From Agreia sp. COWG (GTDB taxonomy: Bacteria > Actinomycetota > Actinomycetes > Actinomycetales > Microbacteriaceae): DNA of 64,000 nt. Within the stretch, counting starts at the first letter, position 1, and each line of letters opens with the position of its first letter. A program made the position numbers and the translations under genes. The stretch is taken from assembly GCF_904528075.1 (NCBI RefSeq), contig NZ_LR882035.1, positions 2,356,001-2,420,000 of the forward strand. The letters run 5' to 3'. Under the pieces are notes generated by a model. That model did not search any database and was not told the DNA's origin. It saw only the letters and a list, made by a program, of their open reading frames with translations. Shown piece by piece: positions 26,982 through 36,789 of this stretch.

Positions 26982-28832
26982 TTACTCGACGGTCACGCTC
27001 TTGGCGAGGTTACGCGGCTGGTCCACGTCGAGCCCCTTGGCCGTGGCGAGCTCCATGGCGAAAATCTGCAGCGGGATCACGGTGAGCAGCGGCTCGAAGA
27101 GGGGGCCGGCCAGTGGAATCCTGAAGACCTCCGAGGCGTAGGGAAGCACCGCGACATCGCCCTCTTCGGCGATGGCCAGTACCTTCGCCCCGCGGGCCTT
27201 GATCTCCTGGATGTTGGAGACGACCTTCGCGTGCAGCGAGTCGGGGTGACGTGGGCTCGGCACGACGACGAAGACCGGCTGTCCCGGCTCGATCAGGGCG
27301 ATCGGTCCGTGCTTGAGCTCTCCGGCCGCGAAGCCCTCCGCGTGGATGTAGGCGAGCTCCTTGAGCTTCAAGGCGCCCTCCAGTGCCACCGGGTACCCGA
27401 CATGGCGGCCGAGGAAGAGGACGGCGCGCGAGTCGCTCATCCAGCTCGCCAGCTCGGTGATCGCGTCGTGCTGCTCGAGCACCCAGCGGATCTTGTCGGG
27501 AATGGTCTGCAGCTCGTCGATCGAGGTGGCGATCGTCGCCTCGTCGATGGAGCCGCGGACGCGGCTGAGGTGCAGGCCGAAGAGGTAGAGCGCGGTGATC
27601 TGGGCGATGAACGCCTTCGTCGATGCGACGGCGACCTCGGGGCCGGCGTGGGTGTAGATGACGGCATCCGACTCTCGCGGGATCGTGGCGCCCTGGGTGT
27701 TGCAGATGGACAGGGTGCGCGCACCCTTGGCCTTCGCCTCCTGCACCGCGACGAGCGTGTCCATCGTCTCGCCCGACTGGCTGATGGAGATGACGAGGGT
27801 CGTAGCGGAGAGCACCGGGTCGCGATAGCGGAACTCGTGGGAGAGCTCGACCTCGACGGGAATGCGCGCCCATTTCTCGATGGCGTACTTGCCGAGCATC
27901 GCCGAATACGCCGCGGTACCGCAGCCGAGGATCACGATGCGGTCGATATCGACGAGGAGCGCATCGATGCCCTCGAGTTCTGCCAGAACGACCTGGCCGT
28001 CATGGACGCGGCCGAGCAGCGTGTTGAAGACCGCCTCGGGCTGCTCGCTGATCTCCTTCGCCATGAATGACGACCAGCCGCCCTTCTCTACCGCCGAGGC
28101 GTCCCATGAGACCTCGTATTCCCGGGCCTCGACACCGGCGCCCGTGAAGTCGGTCACCGAGACGGAGTCGGCCGTGATCGTGACGATCTGGTCCTGACCG
28201 ATCTCCATTGCCCTGCGGGTGTGCGAGATGAAGGCGGCGACATCGCTGCCCAGAAAGTTCTCTCCCTCGCCGAGGCCGACCACCAGGGGCGAGTTGCGGC
28301 GCGCTCCGACGACGACTCCCGGCTCGTCCTGATGCAGCGCGAGCAGCGTGAACGCACCCTCGAGGCGCGCGACCACGCGACCGAGGGCCGCCGAGAGCGG
28401 CCCGTCACCCGTGAGGTACTCGCGCCCGAGGAGCTTCGCTGCGACCTCGGTATCGGTCTCGCTCTCGAACGTGAAGCCGTCGGCCAGCAGTTCATCGCGC
28501 AAGACGGCGAAATTCTCGATGATGCCGTTGTGGATGAGGGCGATACGGCCGTCGGCGCTGAGGTGCGGGTGAGCATTTGTGTCGGTGGGGCCGCCGTGCG
28601 TAGCCCAGCGCGTGTGCCCGATGCCCGTATGACCGTCGGTCAGGGCCGACTCCTCGAGATCGGCGGCGAGGACGGCGAGTTTGCCAGCGCGCTTGCGCGT
28701 GACGAGATCACCCGACTCGGTGATGATAGCGACGCCTGCGGAGTCATACCCCCGGTACTCGAGGCGGCCGAGGCCGCCCATGAGAACATCGAGGCTTGAA
28801 TTGTTACCGACGTATCCAACGATTCCACACAT
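26982..28832 (-). CDS. glmS: Glutamine-fructose-6-phosphate aminotransferase (isomerising)
   Basis: Makes glucosamine-6-phosphate from fructose-6-phosphate and glutamine, the entry to UDP-GlcNAc; GlmM, encoded nearby, does the next step. It has 616 residues: an N-terminal Ntn glutaminase with the nucleophile Cys2 (MCGIVGYVG) and [11 protein letters not shown], then two SIS domains with [14 protein letters not shown] and SQSGETMDT, ending LAKSVTVE. The start ATG lacks a Shine-Dalgarno, but TAAACT lies 6 nt upstream, so it is leaderless. No glmS ribozyme is visible. Confidence 0.97.
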   Translation of the reverse strand: MCGIVGYVGNNSSLDVLMGGLGRLEYRGYDSAGVAIITESGDLVTRKRAGKLAVLAADLEESALTDGHTGIGHTRWATHGGPTDTNAHPHLSADGRIALIHNGIIENFAVLRDELLADGFTFESETDTEVAAKLLGREYLTGDGPLSAALGRVVARLEGAFTLLALHQDEPGVVVGARRNSPLVVGLGEGENFLGSDVAAFISHTRRAMEIGQDQIVTITADSVSVTDFTGAGVEAREYEVSWDASAVEKGGWSSFMAKEISEQPEAVFNTLLGRVHDGQVVLAELEGIDALLVDIDRIVILGCGTAAYSAMLGKYAIEKWARIPVEVELSHEFRYRDPVLSATTLVISISQSGETMDTLVAVQEAKAKGARTLSICNTQGATIPRESDAVIYTHAGPEVAVASTKAFIAQITALYLFGLHLSRVRGSIDEATIATSIDELQTIPDKIRWVLEQHDAITELASWMSDSRAVLFLGRHVGYPVALEGALKLKELAYIHAEGFAAGELKHGPIALIEPGQPVFVVVPSPRHPDSLHAKVVSNIQEIKARGAKVLAIAEEGDVAVLPYASEVFRIPLAGPLFEPLLTVIPLQIFAMELATAKGLDVDQPRNLAKSVTVE

Positions 28833-28838
28833 CCCACG

Positions 28839-28844
28839 AGTTTA
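28839..28844 (-). promoter_or_regulatory. Putative leaderless -10 box of glmS
   Basis: TAAACT, 6 nt (CGTGGG), ATG on the reverse strand. Confidence 0.5.
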
Positions 28845-28880
28845 CGGCCTGCGCGCGGCGTGAGGCACAATGGTGCATCT

Positions 28881-29837
28881 ATGGCTGACACGGCTCACTC
28901 CCCACTCGCACCGGCGCACCCAAGTCCGTTCCGCGAGATTGCCCGCAGCGAGTGGGCGGCGCTCGCGCCGTCGACACCGCAGCCCCTCAGCGAGACAGAG
29001 ATCGTCCAACTGCGCGGACTCGGCGAGCCGCTCGACATGACAGAGGTCGCCGAGGTCTACCTGCCACTCAGCCGACTGCTCAACCTGTACGCCGCCGGCG
29101 CCAAACAACTGCACGCCTCGACCGGCGACTACCTCGGCGATCGCGAGACATCCACCCCGTTCGTGATCGGGGTGGCAGGATCCGTAGCCGTAGGCAAGTC
29201 CACCATCGCCCGGCTGCTGCGCGAGCTACTGGCCCGATGGTCCGACACGCCCAGGGTCGAGCTCGTCGCGACCGACGGCTTCCTCTACCCGAACGCCGAA
29301 TTACAGCGCCGGGGAATCATGGACCGCAAGGGGTTTCCCGAGTCCTACGACCGGCGGGCGCTGCTGCGCTTCATCAGCGCCATCAAGAGCGGCGTGCCGG
29401 AGGTTCGCGCACCGTTCTACTCACACCTCGCCTATGACATCGTTCCCGAGGCCCAGATCGTCGTGCGCCAGCCCGACATCCTGATCGTCGAAGGCCTCAA
29501 CGTGCTTCAGCCACCGCTACCAGGACAGGGCCTGGCGGTCAGCGACCTCTTCGACTTCTCGATCTACGTGGATGCCCGCTCCACCGACATCGCCGCCTGG
29601 TACGTCGACCGTTTTCTGGCTCTCAAGCAGGGCGCGTTCGCGAACCCCAACTCCTACTTCCACCGCTTCGCCGGTCTGAGCGACGACGACGCACGTCAGA
29701 CGGCATCCGGCATCTGGTCTTCTATCAACGAGCCCAACCTCTTGAAGAATATTCAGCCCACGAAGTCGCGCGCGACACTCGTCTTACGCAAGTCGTCCAC
29801 CCACGCGGTGAACAGGGTGCTGCTGCGCAAGATCTGA
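28881..29837 (+). CDS. coaA: Type I pantothenate kinase
   Basis: Phosphorylates pantothenate, the first step of CoA synthesis. It has 318 residues: P-loop [12 protein letters not shown] (about 97-108), [21 protein letters not shown] and [11 protein letters not shown], all CoaA-type. The chosen ATG is at 28881; an in-frame start at 28860 is less likely. It is divergent from glmS and convergent with glmM, with a 21-nt gap. CoA made here is also the donor for AcpS. Confidence 0.96.
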   Translation: MADTAHSPLAPAHPSPFREIARSEWAALAPSTPQPLSETEIVQLRGLGEPLDMTEVAEVYLPLSRLLNLYAAGAKQLHASTGDYLGDRETSTPFVIGVAGSVAVGKSTIARLLRELLARWSDTPRVELVATDGFLYPNAELQRRGIMDRKGFPESYDRRALLRFISAIKSGVPEVRAPFYSHLAYDIVPEAQIVVRQPDILIVEGLNVLQPPLPGQGLAVSDLFDFSIYVDARSTDIAAWYVDRFLALKQGAFANPNSYFHRFAGLSDDDARQTASGIWSSINEPNLLKNIQPTKSRATLVLRKSSTHAVNRVLLRKI

Positions 29838-29858
29838 AGCCCCGCGATGCCGGTGAGG

Positions 29859-31223
29859 CTAGAGGGCGAGGCGCTCGCGCACCACATCGGCGATGCTATG
29901 CGCGATGCGGTCGGCCGTGGCCTGGTCTGCCGCCTCGACCATCACACGAACCAGTGGCTCGGTACCCGACTTTCGCAGAAGCACCCTTCCGGTGTCGCCC
30001 AGCTCGGCTTCGGCGTCGGTGACGGCCTTGGCGACGACCTCGTCGCTGTGCACGGCATGGTGGTCGACGTTCTTCACGTTCACCATGATCTGCGGGAACA
30101 CCGTCATGACCTGGGCAAGCTCGGCCAGGCTCTTGTTGCGCCATGCCATCTCGGCCACCAGATGGAGACCGGTCAGGATTCCGTCGCCCGTCGTGCCGAA
30201 ATCGCTCATGATGACGTGGCCGGACTGTTCGCCCCCGAGGGAGTACTGGTGGGCATTCATCTCTTCGAGAACGTAACGGTCTCCGACGCCGGTCTGGATC
30301 ACGCGGATGCCGTTCTCTCGCATTGCGACGAGCAGGCCCAGATTGCTCATCACCGTGGCGACGAGCGTGTTGTCGCGTAGAGCGCCGCGCTCGTTCATAC
30401 CGATGGCGAGGATGGCCATGATCTGGTCACCGTCGACGACCTTGCCCTCGCGATCGACGGCCAGGCAGCGATCGGCGTCACCGTCGTGGGCGATGCCGAC
30501 ATCGGCACCGTGGAGAAGCACGGCCTCGGCCAGATTGTCGAGGTGAGTCGAACCGACGCCGTCGTTGATATTGAGCCCGTCCGGATCGTTGCCGATCACG
30601 GTGACGCGTGCACCGGCGTCGGTGAAGACCTGAGGCGAGACGCCGGCGGCCGCGCCGTTCGCGCAGTCGAGAACGACGTGGATGCCGTCGAGACGGTGAG
30701 GCAGGCTGGCGAGCAGGTGCACGACGTAGCGATCTTCTGCGTCGGCGAAGCGTCGGATGCGGCCCACGTCTTTGCCCGTGGGAGCCTTCTTGGGCCCGGC
30801 CATGGCCGCTTCGATGCGGTCTTCGACCTCATCGGGAAGTTTGGTGCCGCCTCTGGCGAAGATCTTGATGCCATTGTCGGGAGCAGGGTTGTGCGAGGCA
30901 GACACCATGAAGCCGAAATCGGCGTCGATGTCGGCGATGAGGAACGCGGTGGCCGGGGTCGGGATGACACCGGCGTCGAGCACGTCGACGCCTGAACTGG
31001 CGAGTCCGGCGGCGACAGCCGCGGCGATGAACTCGCCGGAGATACGGGGATCTCGAGCAACCACCGCAACAGGACGCCTCCCCGTCGCCGCGCGGGCGGC
31101 CGCACTTCTTCCCTGACCGAGGACCACCGCGGTGGCCTGGGCGAGAGAGAGTGCGAGGTCGGCAGTGAGGTCGGCGTTCGCGAGTCCGCGAACGCCATCC
31201 GTACCGAACAGACGAGGAGGCAT
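29859..31223 (-). CDS. glmM: Phosphoglucosamine mutase
   Basis: Interconverts glucosamine-6-phosphate and glucosamine-1-phosphate for UDP-GlcNAc. It has 454 residues: [10 protein letters not shown] at the N-terminus, the active-site serine in [11 protein letters not shown] (Ser110), metal loop DGDADRCLA and C-terminal phosphate loop [12 protein letters not shown]. The ATG is at 31223, 42 nt after rpsI on the same strand, the common rplM-rpsI-glmM arrangement of Actinobacteria. Confidence 0.97.
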   Translation of the reverse strand: MPPRLFGTDGVRGLANADLTADLALSLAQATAVVLGQGRSAAARAATGRRPVAVVARDPRISGEFIAAAVAAGLASSGVDVLDAGVIPTPATAFLIADIDADFGFMVSASHNPAPDNGIKIFARGGTKLPDEVEDRIEAAMAGPKKAPTGKDVGRIRRFADAEDRYVVHLLASLPHRLDGIHVVLDCANGAAAGVSPQVFTDAGARVTVIGNDPDGLNINDGVGSTHLDNLAEAVLLHGADVGIAHDGDADRCLAVDREGKVVDGDQIMAILAIGMNERGALRDNTLVATVMSNLGLLVAMRENGIRVIQTGVGDRYVLEEMNAHQYSLGGEQSGHVIMSDFGTTGDGILTGLHLVAEMAWRNKSLAELAQVMTVFPQIMVNVKNVDHHAVHSDEVVAKAVTDAEAELGDTGRVLLRKSGTEPLVRVMVEAADQATADRIAHSIADVVRERLAL

Positions 31224-31265
31224 CGTGTTAGTGCTGTGCTTGGAGCAGTCGGTGAACGACTGGAC

Positions 31266-31766
31266 TTAGCGCTTCGAGAACTGGGGAGCCTTGCGGGCCT
31301 TCTTGAGACCGGCCTTCTTGCGCTCCTTGACGCGAGCGTCGCGGCTGAGGAAGCCCGCCTTCTTCAGCGTCGCGCGGTTGTTCTCTTCATCGATCTCGTT
31401 CAGTGCACGCGAGATGCCGAGACGAAGGGCTCCGGCCTGGCCAGAGGGGCCACCACCGGAGATCTTGGCGACGACGTCGTAGCTGCCCAGGAGATCGAGG
31501 ACCTTGAACGGGTCGGTGATCAGCTGCTGGTGCAGCTTGTTCGGGAAGAAGTCGGCGAACTCGCGGCTGTTGACCGTGATGGTGCCGGCGCCAGGAACGA
31601 GGCGCACGCGGGCGATGGCCTGCTTACGACGGCCGACGGCCGCTCCCGAAACGGTGAGCGCCGGGCGCGGGGCAGCCTGGGCGGCAGCCTCTGCGGGCGT
31701 CTCGGTGGAATAGCTCTGCTGCTCCTCGGCGGGAGCATTGTCAATCTGGTCTGCGATCTTCGCCAC
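31266..31766 (-). CDS. rpsI: 30S ribosomal protein S9
   Basis: A 166-residue S9. The conserved body starts at about residue 44 ([13 protein letters not shown]) and ends with the basic tail [11 protein letters not shown] that reaches the P-site tRNA. The first 43 residues are an added Ala/Glu/Gln/Pro-rich extension. The start is GTG at 31766. It lies downstream of rplM with a 50-nt gap. Confidence 0.97.
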   Translation of the reverse strand: MAKIADQIDNAPAEEQQSYSTETPAEAAAQAAPRPALTVSGAAVGRRKQAIARVRLVPGAGTITVNSREFADFFPNKLHQQLITDPFKVLDLLGSYDVVAKISGGGPSGQAGALRLGISRALNEIDEENNRATLKKAGFLSRDARVKERKKAGLKKARKAPQFSKR

Positions 31767-31816
31767 GATGGTTACGAATCCTTAGCTTGTCTTAGAAGAA
31801 GTGTCTGGGCCGGTCG

Positions 31817-32263
31817 CTACTGAGCGACCTGGTCGAGGGTGTACGGCGTCGGCTGCTGAGCAGCGTGAGGGTGCTCGGAGCCGGTGTACACCTTGAGCTT
31901 CGTCAGCTGGGCGCGACCGATCGAGTTCTTCGGGAGCATTCCGCGAACGGCCTTCTCGATTGCACGAGTCGGGTTCTTCTCGAGGAGCTCGGCGTACGTC
32001 ATCGAGGACAGTCCACCCGGGTAACCCGAGTGGCGGTAGGCCTTCTTCTGCGCGAGCTTCGCACCGGTGAGGGCGACCTTCTCGGCGTTGATGATGATGA
32101 CGAAGTCACCCATGTCCATGTGGGGGGTGAAGGTGGCCTTGTTCTTGCCGCGGAGGATGACCGCTGCGTGGCTGGCCAGGCGGCCGAGGACTACGTCTTC
32201 GGCGTCGATGATGACCCAGTTACGGGTGACCTCGCTGATCTTGGGGGAATATGTGCGCGTCAC
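31817..32263 (-). CDS. rplM: 50S ribosomal protein L13
   Basis: A 148-residue L13, with [18 protein letters not shown] near the N-terminus, [20 protein letters not shown], and [19 protein letters not shown]. The start is GTG at 32263, preceded by AAAGAAAGCAGTATCACT. It heads the rplM-rpsI-glmM transcript. The leader of about 160 nt contains a stable hairpin (32345-32378). Confidence 0.97.
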   Translation of the reverse strand: MTRTYSPKISEVTRNWVIIDAEDVVLGRLASHAAVILRGKNKATFTPHMDMGDFVIIINAEKVALTGAKLAQKKAYRHSGYPGGLSSMTYAELLEKNPTRAIEKAVRGMLPKNSIGRAQLTKLKVYTGSEHPHAAQQPTPYTLDQVAQ

Positions 32264-32344
32264 AGTGATACTGCTTTCTTTGTCGAAATGAGGAGTCCGT
32301 GAAATCCCACTCCGGTGGCGTGTTCCTCGATCGACATCAGTCGG

Positions 32345-32378
32345 CCACGGGCAAGAAGCCCGGGAACGCGGCCCGTGG
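32345..32378 (-). promoter_or_regulatory. Hairpin in the rplM leader
   Basis: CCACGGGC (32345-32352) and GCCCGTGG (32371-32378) are perfect 8-bp arms; an alternative inner GGGC/GCCC pairing exists in the loop. It lies about 85 nt upstream of the rplM start and could be a ribosomal-protein leader structure. Confidence 0.4.
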
Positions 32379-32427
32379 AGGGCTCAAGTTCGGGCGCCAC
32401 ACGAAGCTGCGTGGACACCAAGAATCG

Positions 32428-32438
32428 AGACTAGCCTA
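32428..32438 (-). promoter_or_regulatory. Putative -10 region of the rplM-rpsI promoter
   Basis: Overlapping TAGGCT and TAGTCT hexamers on the reverse strand, about 165-175 nt before the rplM start. No convincing -35. Confidence 0.35.
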
Positions 32439-32470
32439 TTTGGGCCGCCACCGCGACCGCCGGGTCGCCG

Positions 32471-33316
32471 TCACGCTCGCTTTGCGCGCGTCTGCACCGC
32501 TCTGGCCGCGAGACCGGATGCCTCCGGGTAGCCGACTTCACGCAGGATGAGGCCGCGCGCCGGCATGACCTTGAACGCGCTGGTGCGCTGGAGTGCGTCA
32601 CTCAACGACACGAGCTCGTTGGCATCGAATCGCCCCTCCCCCACTGCCACGCACGCCCCGACCAGGGCGCGCACCATGCTGTGGCAGAAAGCGTCGGCCT
32701 GCAGCTTCGACACGAGCACGCCATCGCTGTCACGATGCCACGAGAACGACTGCAGCGAACGGATGGTCGTCGCACCCTCGCGTGGCTTGCAGAACGAGGC
32801 GAAGTCGCGCAGCCCGAGAAGACTCCCCGCTGCCTCGTGCATCACGGCAGCATCGAGGGTGCCGGTATAGGCCGCGGTGAAGCCGCGCTCGAGCGGGTTG
32901 CGCTGTGTGGTCGCATCGGCGAGTCGATATTCGTATCGGCGCCACGTGGCCGAGAACCGGGCGTCGAAGTGCGCGTCGGCGAGCTCGCTCGATGTCACGA
33001 CCACGTCCGACGTCGAGCCGAGCACGCCATTCAGGCGCCTGGCGAGGGATCCCGGTCCGAGCCGCGCGGCCTGGGCCGGCGTCAGATCGAGATGGGCGAC
33101 CTGCCCCGTGGCGTGCACCCCGGCATCCGTTCGCCCGGCCACAACGAGGGCCGGTGCGGGGCCGTGACGGTGGTAGATGGTGCCGAGCGCGTCTTCGAGA
33201 ACTCCCTGGACCGTCCGGAGCGCCGGCTGCTTCGCCCAGCCGCTGAAAGCCGTTCCGTCGTAGGCGAGATCGAGACGAACGCGCACACGGCCTTCTGCGT
33301 CATCGCTGTCCGTCAT
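32471..33316 (-). CDS. truA: tRNA pseudouridine(38-40) synthase
   Basis: A 281-residue TruA. It has RLDLAYDGTAFSGWAKQP, the catalytic aspartate (Asp64) in GRTDAGVHATGQVAHLD, FCHSMVRALVGACVAVG and PARGLILREVGYP at the C-terminus. It modifies the anticodon stem-loop of many tRNAs. The ATG is at 33316. It follows rplQ on the same strand but is separated by a terminator at 33350-33385. Confidence 0.96.
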   Translation of the reverse strand: MTDSDDAEGRVRVRLDLAYDGTAFSGWAKQPALRTVQGVLEDALGTIYHRHGPAPALVVAGRTDAGVHATGQVAHLDLTPAQAARLGPGSLARRLNGVLGSTSDVVVTSSELADAHFDARFSATWRRYEYRLADATTQRNPLERGFTAAYTGTLDAAVMHEAAGSLLGLRDFASFCKPREGATTIRSLQSFSWHRDSDGVLVSKLQADAFCHSMVRALVGACVAVGEGRFDANELVSLSDALQRTSAFKVMPARGLILREVGYPEASGLAARAVQTRAKRA

Positions 33317-33349
33317 GTTCGCCCTCCTGGCTCCGTGCGTGGGTGTGAA

Positions 33350-33385
33350 AAACGCCCCGCCATCCGGGTGGATGACGGGGCGTTT
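33350..33385 (-). terminator. Intrinsic terminator after rplQ
   Basis: A 16-bp stem, AAACGCCCCG-C/T-CATCC with GGATG-A-CGGGGCGTTT and one wobble position, 4-nt loop, followed by TTCACAC. It ends the infA-rplQ transcript or attenuates truA. Confidence 0.8.
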
Positions 33386-33400
33386 CTCACGGGGGTTCGA

Positions 33401-33958
33401 CTACTTGGCGTCGTCGGCCTTCGCCGCGGCGTCTGCCTCGACCTCGACAGCAGCATCGCTCGGAGCCTCATCGGCTACGGGCGCGCTCTCCTCGACGGTC
33501 TCGGTCGACTCGACCGGGGCGTCCTCGACGACAGTCTCCTCGACGGGTGCGTCGGAGACGGCGGCCTTCTTGGACTTCGACTTCGACGGGGTCTTGACGA
33601 CAGGCTCGAGGACGAGCTCGATCTGCACCATCGACGCGTTGTCTCCCTTGCGGAAACCGAGCTTCGTGATGCGGGTGTAGCCGCCTTCACGCTCGGCCAC
33701 CAGGGGCGCGATCTCGGTGAAGAGCTCGTGCACGACGCTCTTGTCACCGATCACGCCGAGGACGCGACGACGAGCGTGCAGGTCTCCGCGCTTCGCGAAG
33801 GTGATGAGGCGCTCGGCGACGGGCCGCAGGCGCTTGGCCTTGGTCTCGGTCGTCTTGATGCTCTTGTGGGTGAAGAGGGCGGCAGCCAGGTTGGCGAGCA
33901 GCAGGCGCTCGTGCGCCGGTCCGCCACCGAGACGGGGTCCCTTGGTGGGCTTAGGCAT
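33401..33958 (-). CDS. rplQ: 50S ribosomal protein L17
   Basis: A 185-residue L17. The normal domain ([19 protein letters not shown] to [19 protein letters not shown]) covers the first 120 residues. The last 65 residues are an acidic, Ala/Val/Glu/Asp-rich tail with a short basic patch ([11 protein letters not shown]), common in Actinobacteria. The ATG is at 33958. It is the last gene of the alpha operon, 58 nt after rpoA. Confidence 0.97.
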   Translation of the reverse strand: MPKPTKGPRLGGGPAHERLLLANLAAALFTHKSIKTTETKAKRLRPVAERLITFAKRGDLHARRRVLGVIGDKSVVHELFTEIAPLVAEREGGYTRITKLGFRKGDNASMVQIELVLEPVVKTPSKSKSKKAAVSDAPVEETVVEDAPVESTETVEESAPVADEAPSDAAVEVEADAAAKADDAK

Positions 33959-34016
33959 GGTGTATCTCCAGAATCAGTTCAGGTAAGTAGGTTCGCGTCG
34001 ACGTACGGGTGCGCGA

Positions 34017-35006
34017 CTAGATGTTCTCGTCGTCGTAGCCGCCGTAGAAGTGGGCGCCGTCGAAGCCGGGAACCGTGTCCTTCAGCGACAGGCCAAGCTC
34101 GACGAGCTTGTCCTTGACCTCATCCACCGACTTCTGTCCGAAGTTGCGGATGTTCATGAGCTGGGTCTCACTCAGGGCGACCAGTTCGCTCACCGTGTTG
34201 ATTCCCTCGCGCTTGAGGCAGTTGTACGAGCGCACGGAAAGGTCGAGGTCTTCGATCGGAACCGAGAGCTCGCTCGAGAGGACGGCGTCGACCGGCGCGG
34301 GGCCGATCTCGATGCCCTCGGCGGCCGTGTTGAGCTCGCGGGCCAGGCCGAACAGCTCGGTCAGCGTGCGACCGGCGGAGGCGATGGCGTCACGGGGGGT
34401 GATCGCGTTCTTGGTCTCGACGTCGACGACGAGGCGGTCGAAGTCGGTGCGCTCACCGGCACGAGTCGCCTCGACGCGGTAGGTCACCTTGAGCACGGGC
34501 GAGTAGATCGAGTCGACCGGAATCTGGCCGGCCTCCGAGAACTCGCTACGGTTCTGGGTGGCGGACACGTACCCACGGCCGCGCTCGATGATGAGCTCGA
34601 GCTCGAACTTGGCTTTCTCGTTGAGCGTCGCGATGACGAGCTCGGGGTTGTGGATCTCGACACCGGCGGGCGCGGAGATGTCGGCCGCGGTCACCTGGCC
34701 GGTGGCCTGCTTGCGCAGGTAGGCCGTGATCGGCTCGTCGTGCTCGCTCGAGACGACCAGTCCCTTGATGTTCAGGATGATCTCGGTGACGTCTTCCTTC
34801 ACACCGGGGATCGTCGAGAACTCGTGCAGAACGCCGTCGAGACGGATGCTCGTGACGGCCGCTCCAGGGATCGACGACAGCAGGGTGCGACGCAGCGAGT
34901 TACCGAGCGTGTACCCGAAACCGGGCTCCAGCGGCTCGATGACGAACCGCGAGCGGAATTCGGAGATGTTTTCTTCGGTGAGCGTGGGGCGCTGTGCAAT
35001 AAGCAC
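34017..35006 (-). CDS. rpoA: DNA-directed RNA polymerase subunit alpha
   Basis: A 329-residue alpha subunit. The N-terminal domain has [20 protein letters not shown] and drives assembly. The C-terminal domain ([20 protein letters not shown], then [14 protein letters not shown]) binds UP elements and activators. The start is GTG at 35006. rpsK lies upstream across a 186-nt gap holding two hairpins; rpsD, often found here, is absent. Confidence 0.98.
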   Translation of the reverse strand: MLIAQRPTLTEENISEFRSRFVIEPLEPGFGYTLGNSLRRTLLSSIPGAAVTSIRLDGVLHEFSTIPGVKEDVTEIILNIKGLVVSSEHDEPITAYLRKQATGQVTAADISAPAGVEIHNPELVIATLNEKAKFELELIIERGRGYVSATQNRSEFSEAGQIPVDSIYSPVLKVTYRVEATRAGERTDFDRLVVDVETKNAITPRDAIASAGRTLTELFGLARELNTAAEGIEIGPAPVDAVLSSELSVPIEDLDLSVRSYNCLKREGINTVSELVALSETQLMNIRNFGQKSVDEVKDKLVELGLSLKDTVPGFDGAHFYGGYDDENI

Positions 35007-35023
35007 TATTGATTCCTTTCGGC

Positions 35024-35047
35024 CAGATGTCCGCTATATGACATCTG
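35024..35047 (-). promoter_or_regulatory. Hairpin just upstream of rpoA
   Basis: CAGATGTC and GACATCTG are perfect 8-bp arms around an 8-nt loop, ending 17 nt before the rpoA start codon. It could modulate rpoA translation or be a processing site. Confidence 0.5.
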
Positions 35048-35139
35048 CAGTGACAACCGGGTGGCGAGCCCGGCCGGTTATTGAGTTGTACGGTACGTGC
35101 CAATGAGCGACGTTCCTCTGAGCACTGAACGCCCGATGT

Positions 35140-35172
35140 GCGGTGCCGCGCCCTCAGCAGGCTCGGCACCGC
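35140..35172 (-). other. Hairpin downstream of rpsK
   Basis: GCGGTGCCG (35140-35148) and CGGCACCGC (35164-35172) are perfect 9-bp arms around a 15-nt loop, 20 nt past the rpsK stop, with no T-run. A processing or attenuation site is more likely than a full terminator. Confidence 0.5.
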
Positions 35173-35192
35173 GCATCCGGCGATGAAGGAAG

Positions 35193-35591
35193 TTAGACGC
35201 GGCGGCGCTTGGGCGGACGGCATCCGTTGTGCGCCTGCGGGGTGACGTCGTTGATCGAGCCGACCTCGAGGCCAGCGGCCTGAAGCGAACGGATCGCGGT
35301 CTCGCGACCGGATCCCGGTCCCTTGACGAAGACGTCGACCTTCTTGACGCCGTGCTCCTGCGCCTGGCGGGCAGCCGACTCGGCGCTCAGCTGCGCGGCG
35401 AAGGGGGTCGACTTACGCGACCCCTTGAAGCCGACAGTTCCTGACGACGCCCAGCTCAGCACAGCACCCTGCGGGTCCGTGATGGTGACGATGGTGTTGT
35501 TGAACGTCGACTTGATGTGGGCCTGGCCCACGGCGATGTTCTTCTTCTCTTTACGACGCGGCTTACGAGCGGCCGATTTTGGTGCTGCCAT
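35193..35591 (-). CDS. rpsK: 30S ribosomal protein S11
   Basis: A 132-residue S11 with a basic N-terminus ([14 protein letters not shown]), [19 protein letters not shown], and the C-terminal [19 protein letters not shown] that is near-invariant in bacteria. The ATG is at 35591. It follows rpsM by 50 nt. Confidence 0.98.
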   Translation of the reverse strand: MAAPKSAARKPRRKEKKNIAVGQAHIKSTFNNTIVTITDPQGAVLSWASSGTVGFKGSRKSTPFAAQLSAESAARQAQEHGVKKVDVFVKGPGSGRETAIRSLQAAGLEVGSINDVTPQAHNGCRPPKRRRV

Positions 35592-35641
35592 TGTTTTCTC
35601 CTAAAACGTTTATGGCGATGCGTGAGGCTTGGGGCCTCTCG

Positions 35642-36016
35642 CTATCGGGCCTTCTTCTTGCCGGCGACGGTGCGCTTCGGGCCCTTGCGGGTACGAGCGT
35701 TGGTCTTGGTGCGCTGTCCGTGGACGGGCAGTCCACGACGGTGGCGAACACCCTGGTAGCTGCCGATCTCGACCTTGCGGCGGATGTCTGCTGCGACCTC
35801 ACGACGAAGGTCACCTTCTACCTTGAAGTTGCCTTCGATGTAGTCGCGCAGAGCGATCAGCTGGTCATCGGTGAGATCCTTGACCCGGATGTCTCCGGAG
35901 ATCTCGGTGTCGGCCAGAGTCTTGAGGGCGCTGGTGCGTCCGACTCCGTAGATGTACGTGAGTGCGACCTCCACGCGCTTATCGCGCGGGATGTCGACGC
36001 CTGCTAGACGTGCCAT
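35642..36016 (-). CDS. rpsM: 30S ribosomal protein S13
   Basis: A 124-residue S13: [21 protein letters not shown] at the N-terminus, then [20 protein letters not shown] and a basic tail that contacts tRNA. The ATG at 36016 is chosen because it gives the family N-terminus; an in-frame extension to 36079 lies in the hairpin-rich leader. rpmJ is upstream across a gap of about 170 nt. Confidence 0.98.
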   Translation of the reverse strand: MARLAGVDIPRDKRVEVALTYIYGVGRTSALKTLADTEISGDIRVKDLTDDQLIALRDYIEGNFKVEGDLRREVAADIRRKVEIGSYQGVRHRRGLPVHGQRTKTNARTRKGPKRTVAGKKKAR

Positions 36017-36066
36017 GGTGGTGGCTCCTGTTGATGAGTGGAGGTCTGCAGCAGGACCGGTGCCGT

Positions 36067-36107
36067 GGCCTCCGACCACGGGTGTCCCCCCGTGCGGCCC
36101 GGAGGCC
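36067..36107 (-). promoter_or_regulatory. Nested hairpin in the rpmJ-rpsM gap
   Basis: Outer arms GGCCTCCG (36067-36074) and CGGAGGCC (36100-36107) enclose inner arms CACGGG (36077-36082) and CCCGTG (36089-36094). It lies about 50 nt before the rpsM start. Possible ribosomal-protein leader or processing site. Confidence 0.45.
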
Positions 36108-36185
36108 TCAAGGGATCTGGTTCTGCTGTTCTACTTGATCGTTTCGTGCGGGTCGAGCTGAGGCTCTCTCGAGCCGGCCGGCTGC

Positions 36186-36302
36186 TTAGCCCTGGCGCTG
36201 CTTGTGACGCGGGTTGCTCTTGCAGATGACCATGACGTTGCCGTTGCGGCGGATGACACGGCAGTGCTCGCACATCGGCTTGACGCTGGGGTTGACCTTC
36301 AT
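36186..36302 (-). CDS. rpmJ: 50S ribosomal protein L36
   Basis: A 38-residue protein starting [19 protein letters not shown] and ending NPRHKQRQG. The zinc ligands are visible as C-x2-C (CEHC), a later Cys ([10 protein letters not shown]) and His, so this is the zinc-binding form. It lies between infA and rpsM on the same strand, the standard position. Confidence 0.97.
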   Translation of the reverse strand: MKVNPSVKPMCEHCRVIRRNGNVMVICKSNPRHKQRQG

Positions 36303-36387
36303 TGTGATTCCTTGGTTATTCGCTGTCTTCGTACCCGGAGGATGCCCCGGGCCGTTACTTTCCAGCGCTCACCGCACCGAGGTGCGG

Positions 36388-36609
36388 TTACTTGTAGCGG
36401 TAGACGATCCGGCCGCGGGTCAGGTCGTAGGGGCTCAGCTCCACGATCACCCGGTCCTCAGGGAGGATTCGGATGTAGTGCTGACGCATCTTGCCCGAAA
36501 TGTGGGCAAGTACTTTGTGTCCGTTGGTCAGCTCAACACGAAACATCGCGTTGGGCAGAGCCTCGACCACTGCGCCTTCGATCTCGATGACACCGTCTTT
36601 TTTGGCCAT
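36388..36609 (-). CDS. infA: Translation initiation factor IF-1
   Basis: A 73-residue S1/OB-fold protein: [40 protein letters not shown] and [12 protein letters not shown]. It binds the 30S A site during initiation. The ATG is at 36609. It is the first gene of the infA-rpmJ-rpsM-rpsK-rpoA-rplQ transcript, with a good promoter upstream. Confidence 0.98.
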   Translation of the reverse strand: MAKKDGVIEIEGAVVEALPNAMFRVELTNGHKVLAHISGKMRQHYIRILPEDRVIVELSPYDLTRGRIVYRYK

Positions 36610-36726
36610 TACTCACTATCACTAAAGTTGTTGATTGCTGGTCTTGCGTGGGATGCGGTGATTTGCGCCGACCCGGATGCACCGGAACGCGGCACGCCGA
36701 AAAGGGCGTACAAACACCAAAGATCG

Positions 36727-36755
36727 AGCTTAGGTGATATGGGACGTTCTGGCAA
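36727..36755 (-). promoter_or_regulatory. Promoter of the infA-rplQ operon
   Basis: On the reverse strand TTGCCA (36750-36755), a 17-nt spacer and TAAGCT (36727-36732). The predicted 5' UTR is about 110 nt. It lies 35 nt after the mtlD stop. Confidence 0.65.
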
Positions 36756-36789
36756 GTTGCGACCCCCCGCTACGGGGCGCGCAGGGCCA

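Noticed and set aside
28833..28880. A glmS ribozyme or riboswitch upstream of glmS.
   Set aside because: Only 48 nt separate glmS and coaA and the transcript appears leaderless; there is no space for the ribozyme.
36756..36782. A terminator after mtlD (CCCCG-TAG-CGGGG).
   Set aside because: Only five base pairs with no T-run, and it abuts the -35 of the infA promoter; too weak to call.
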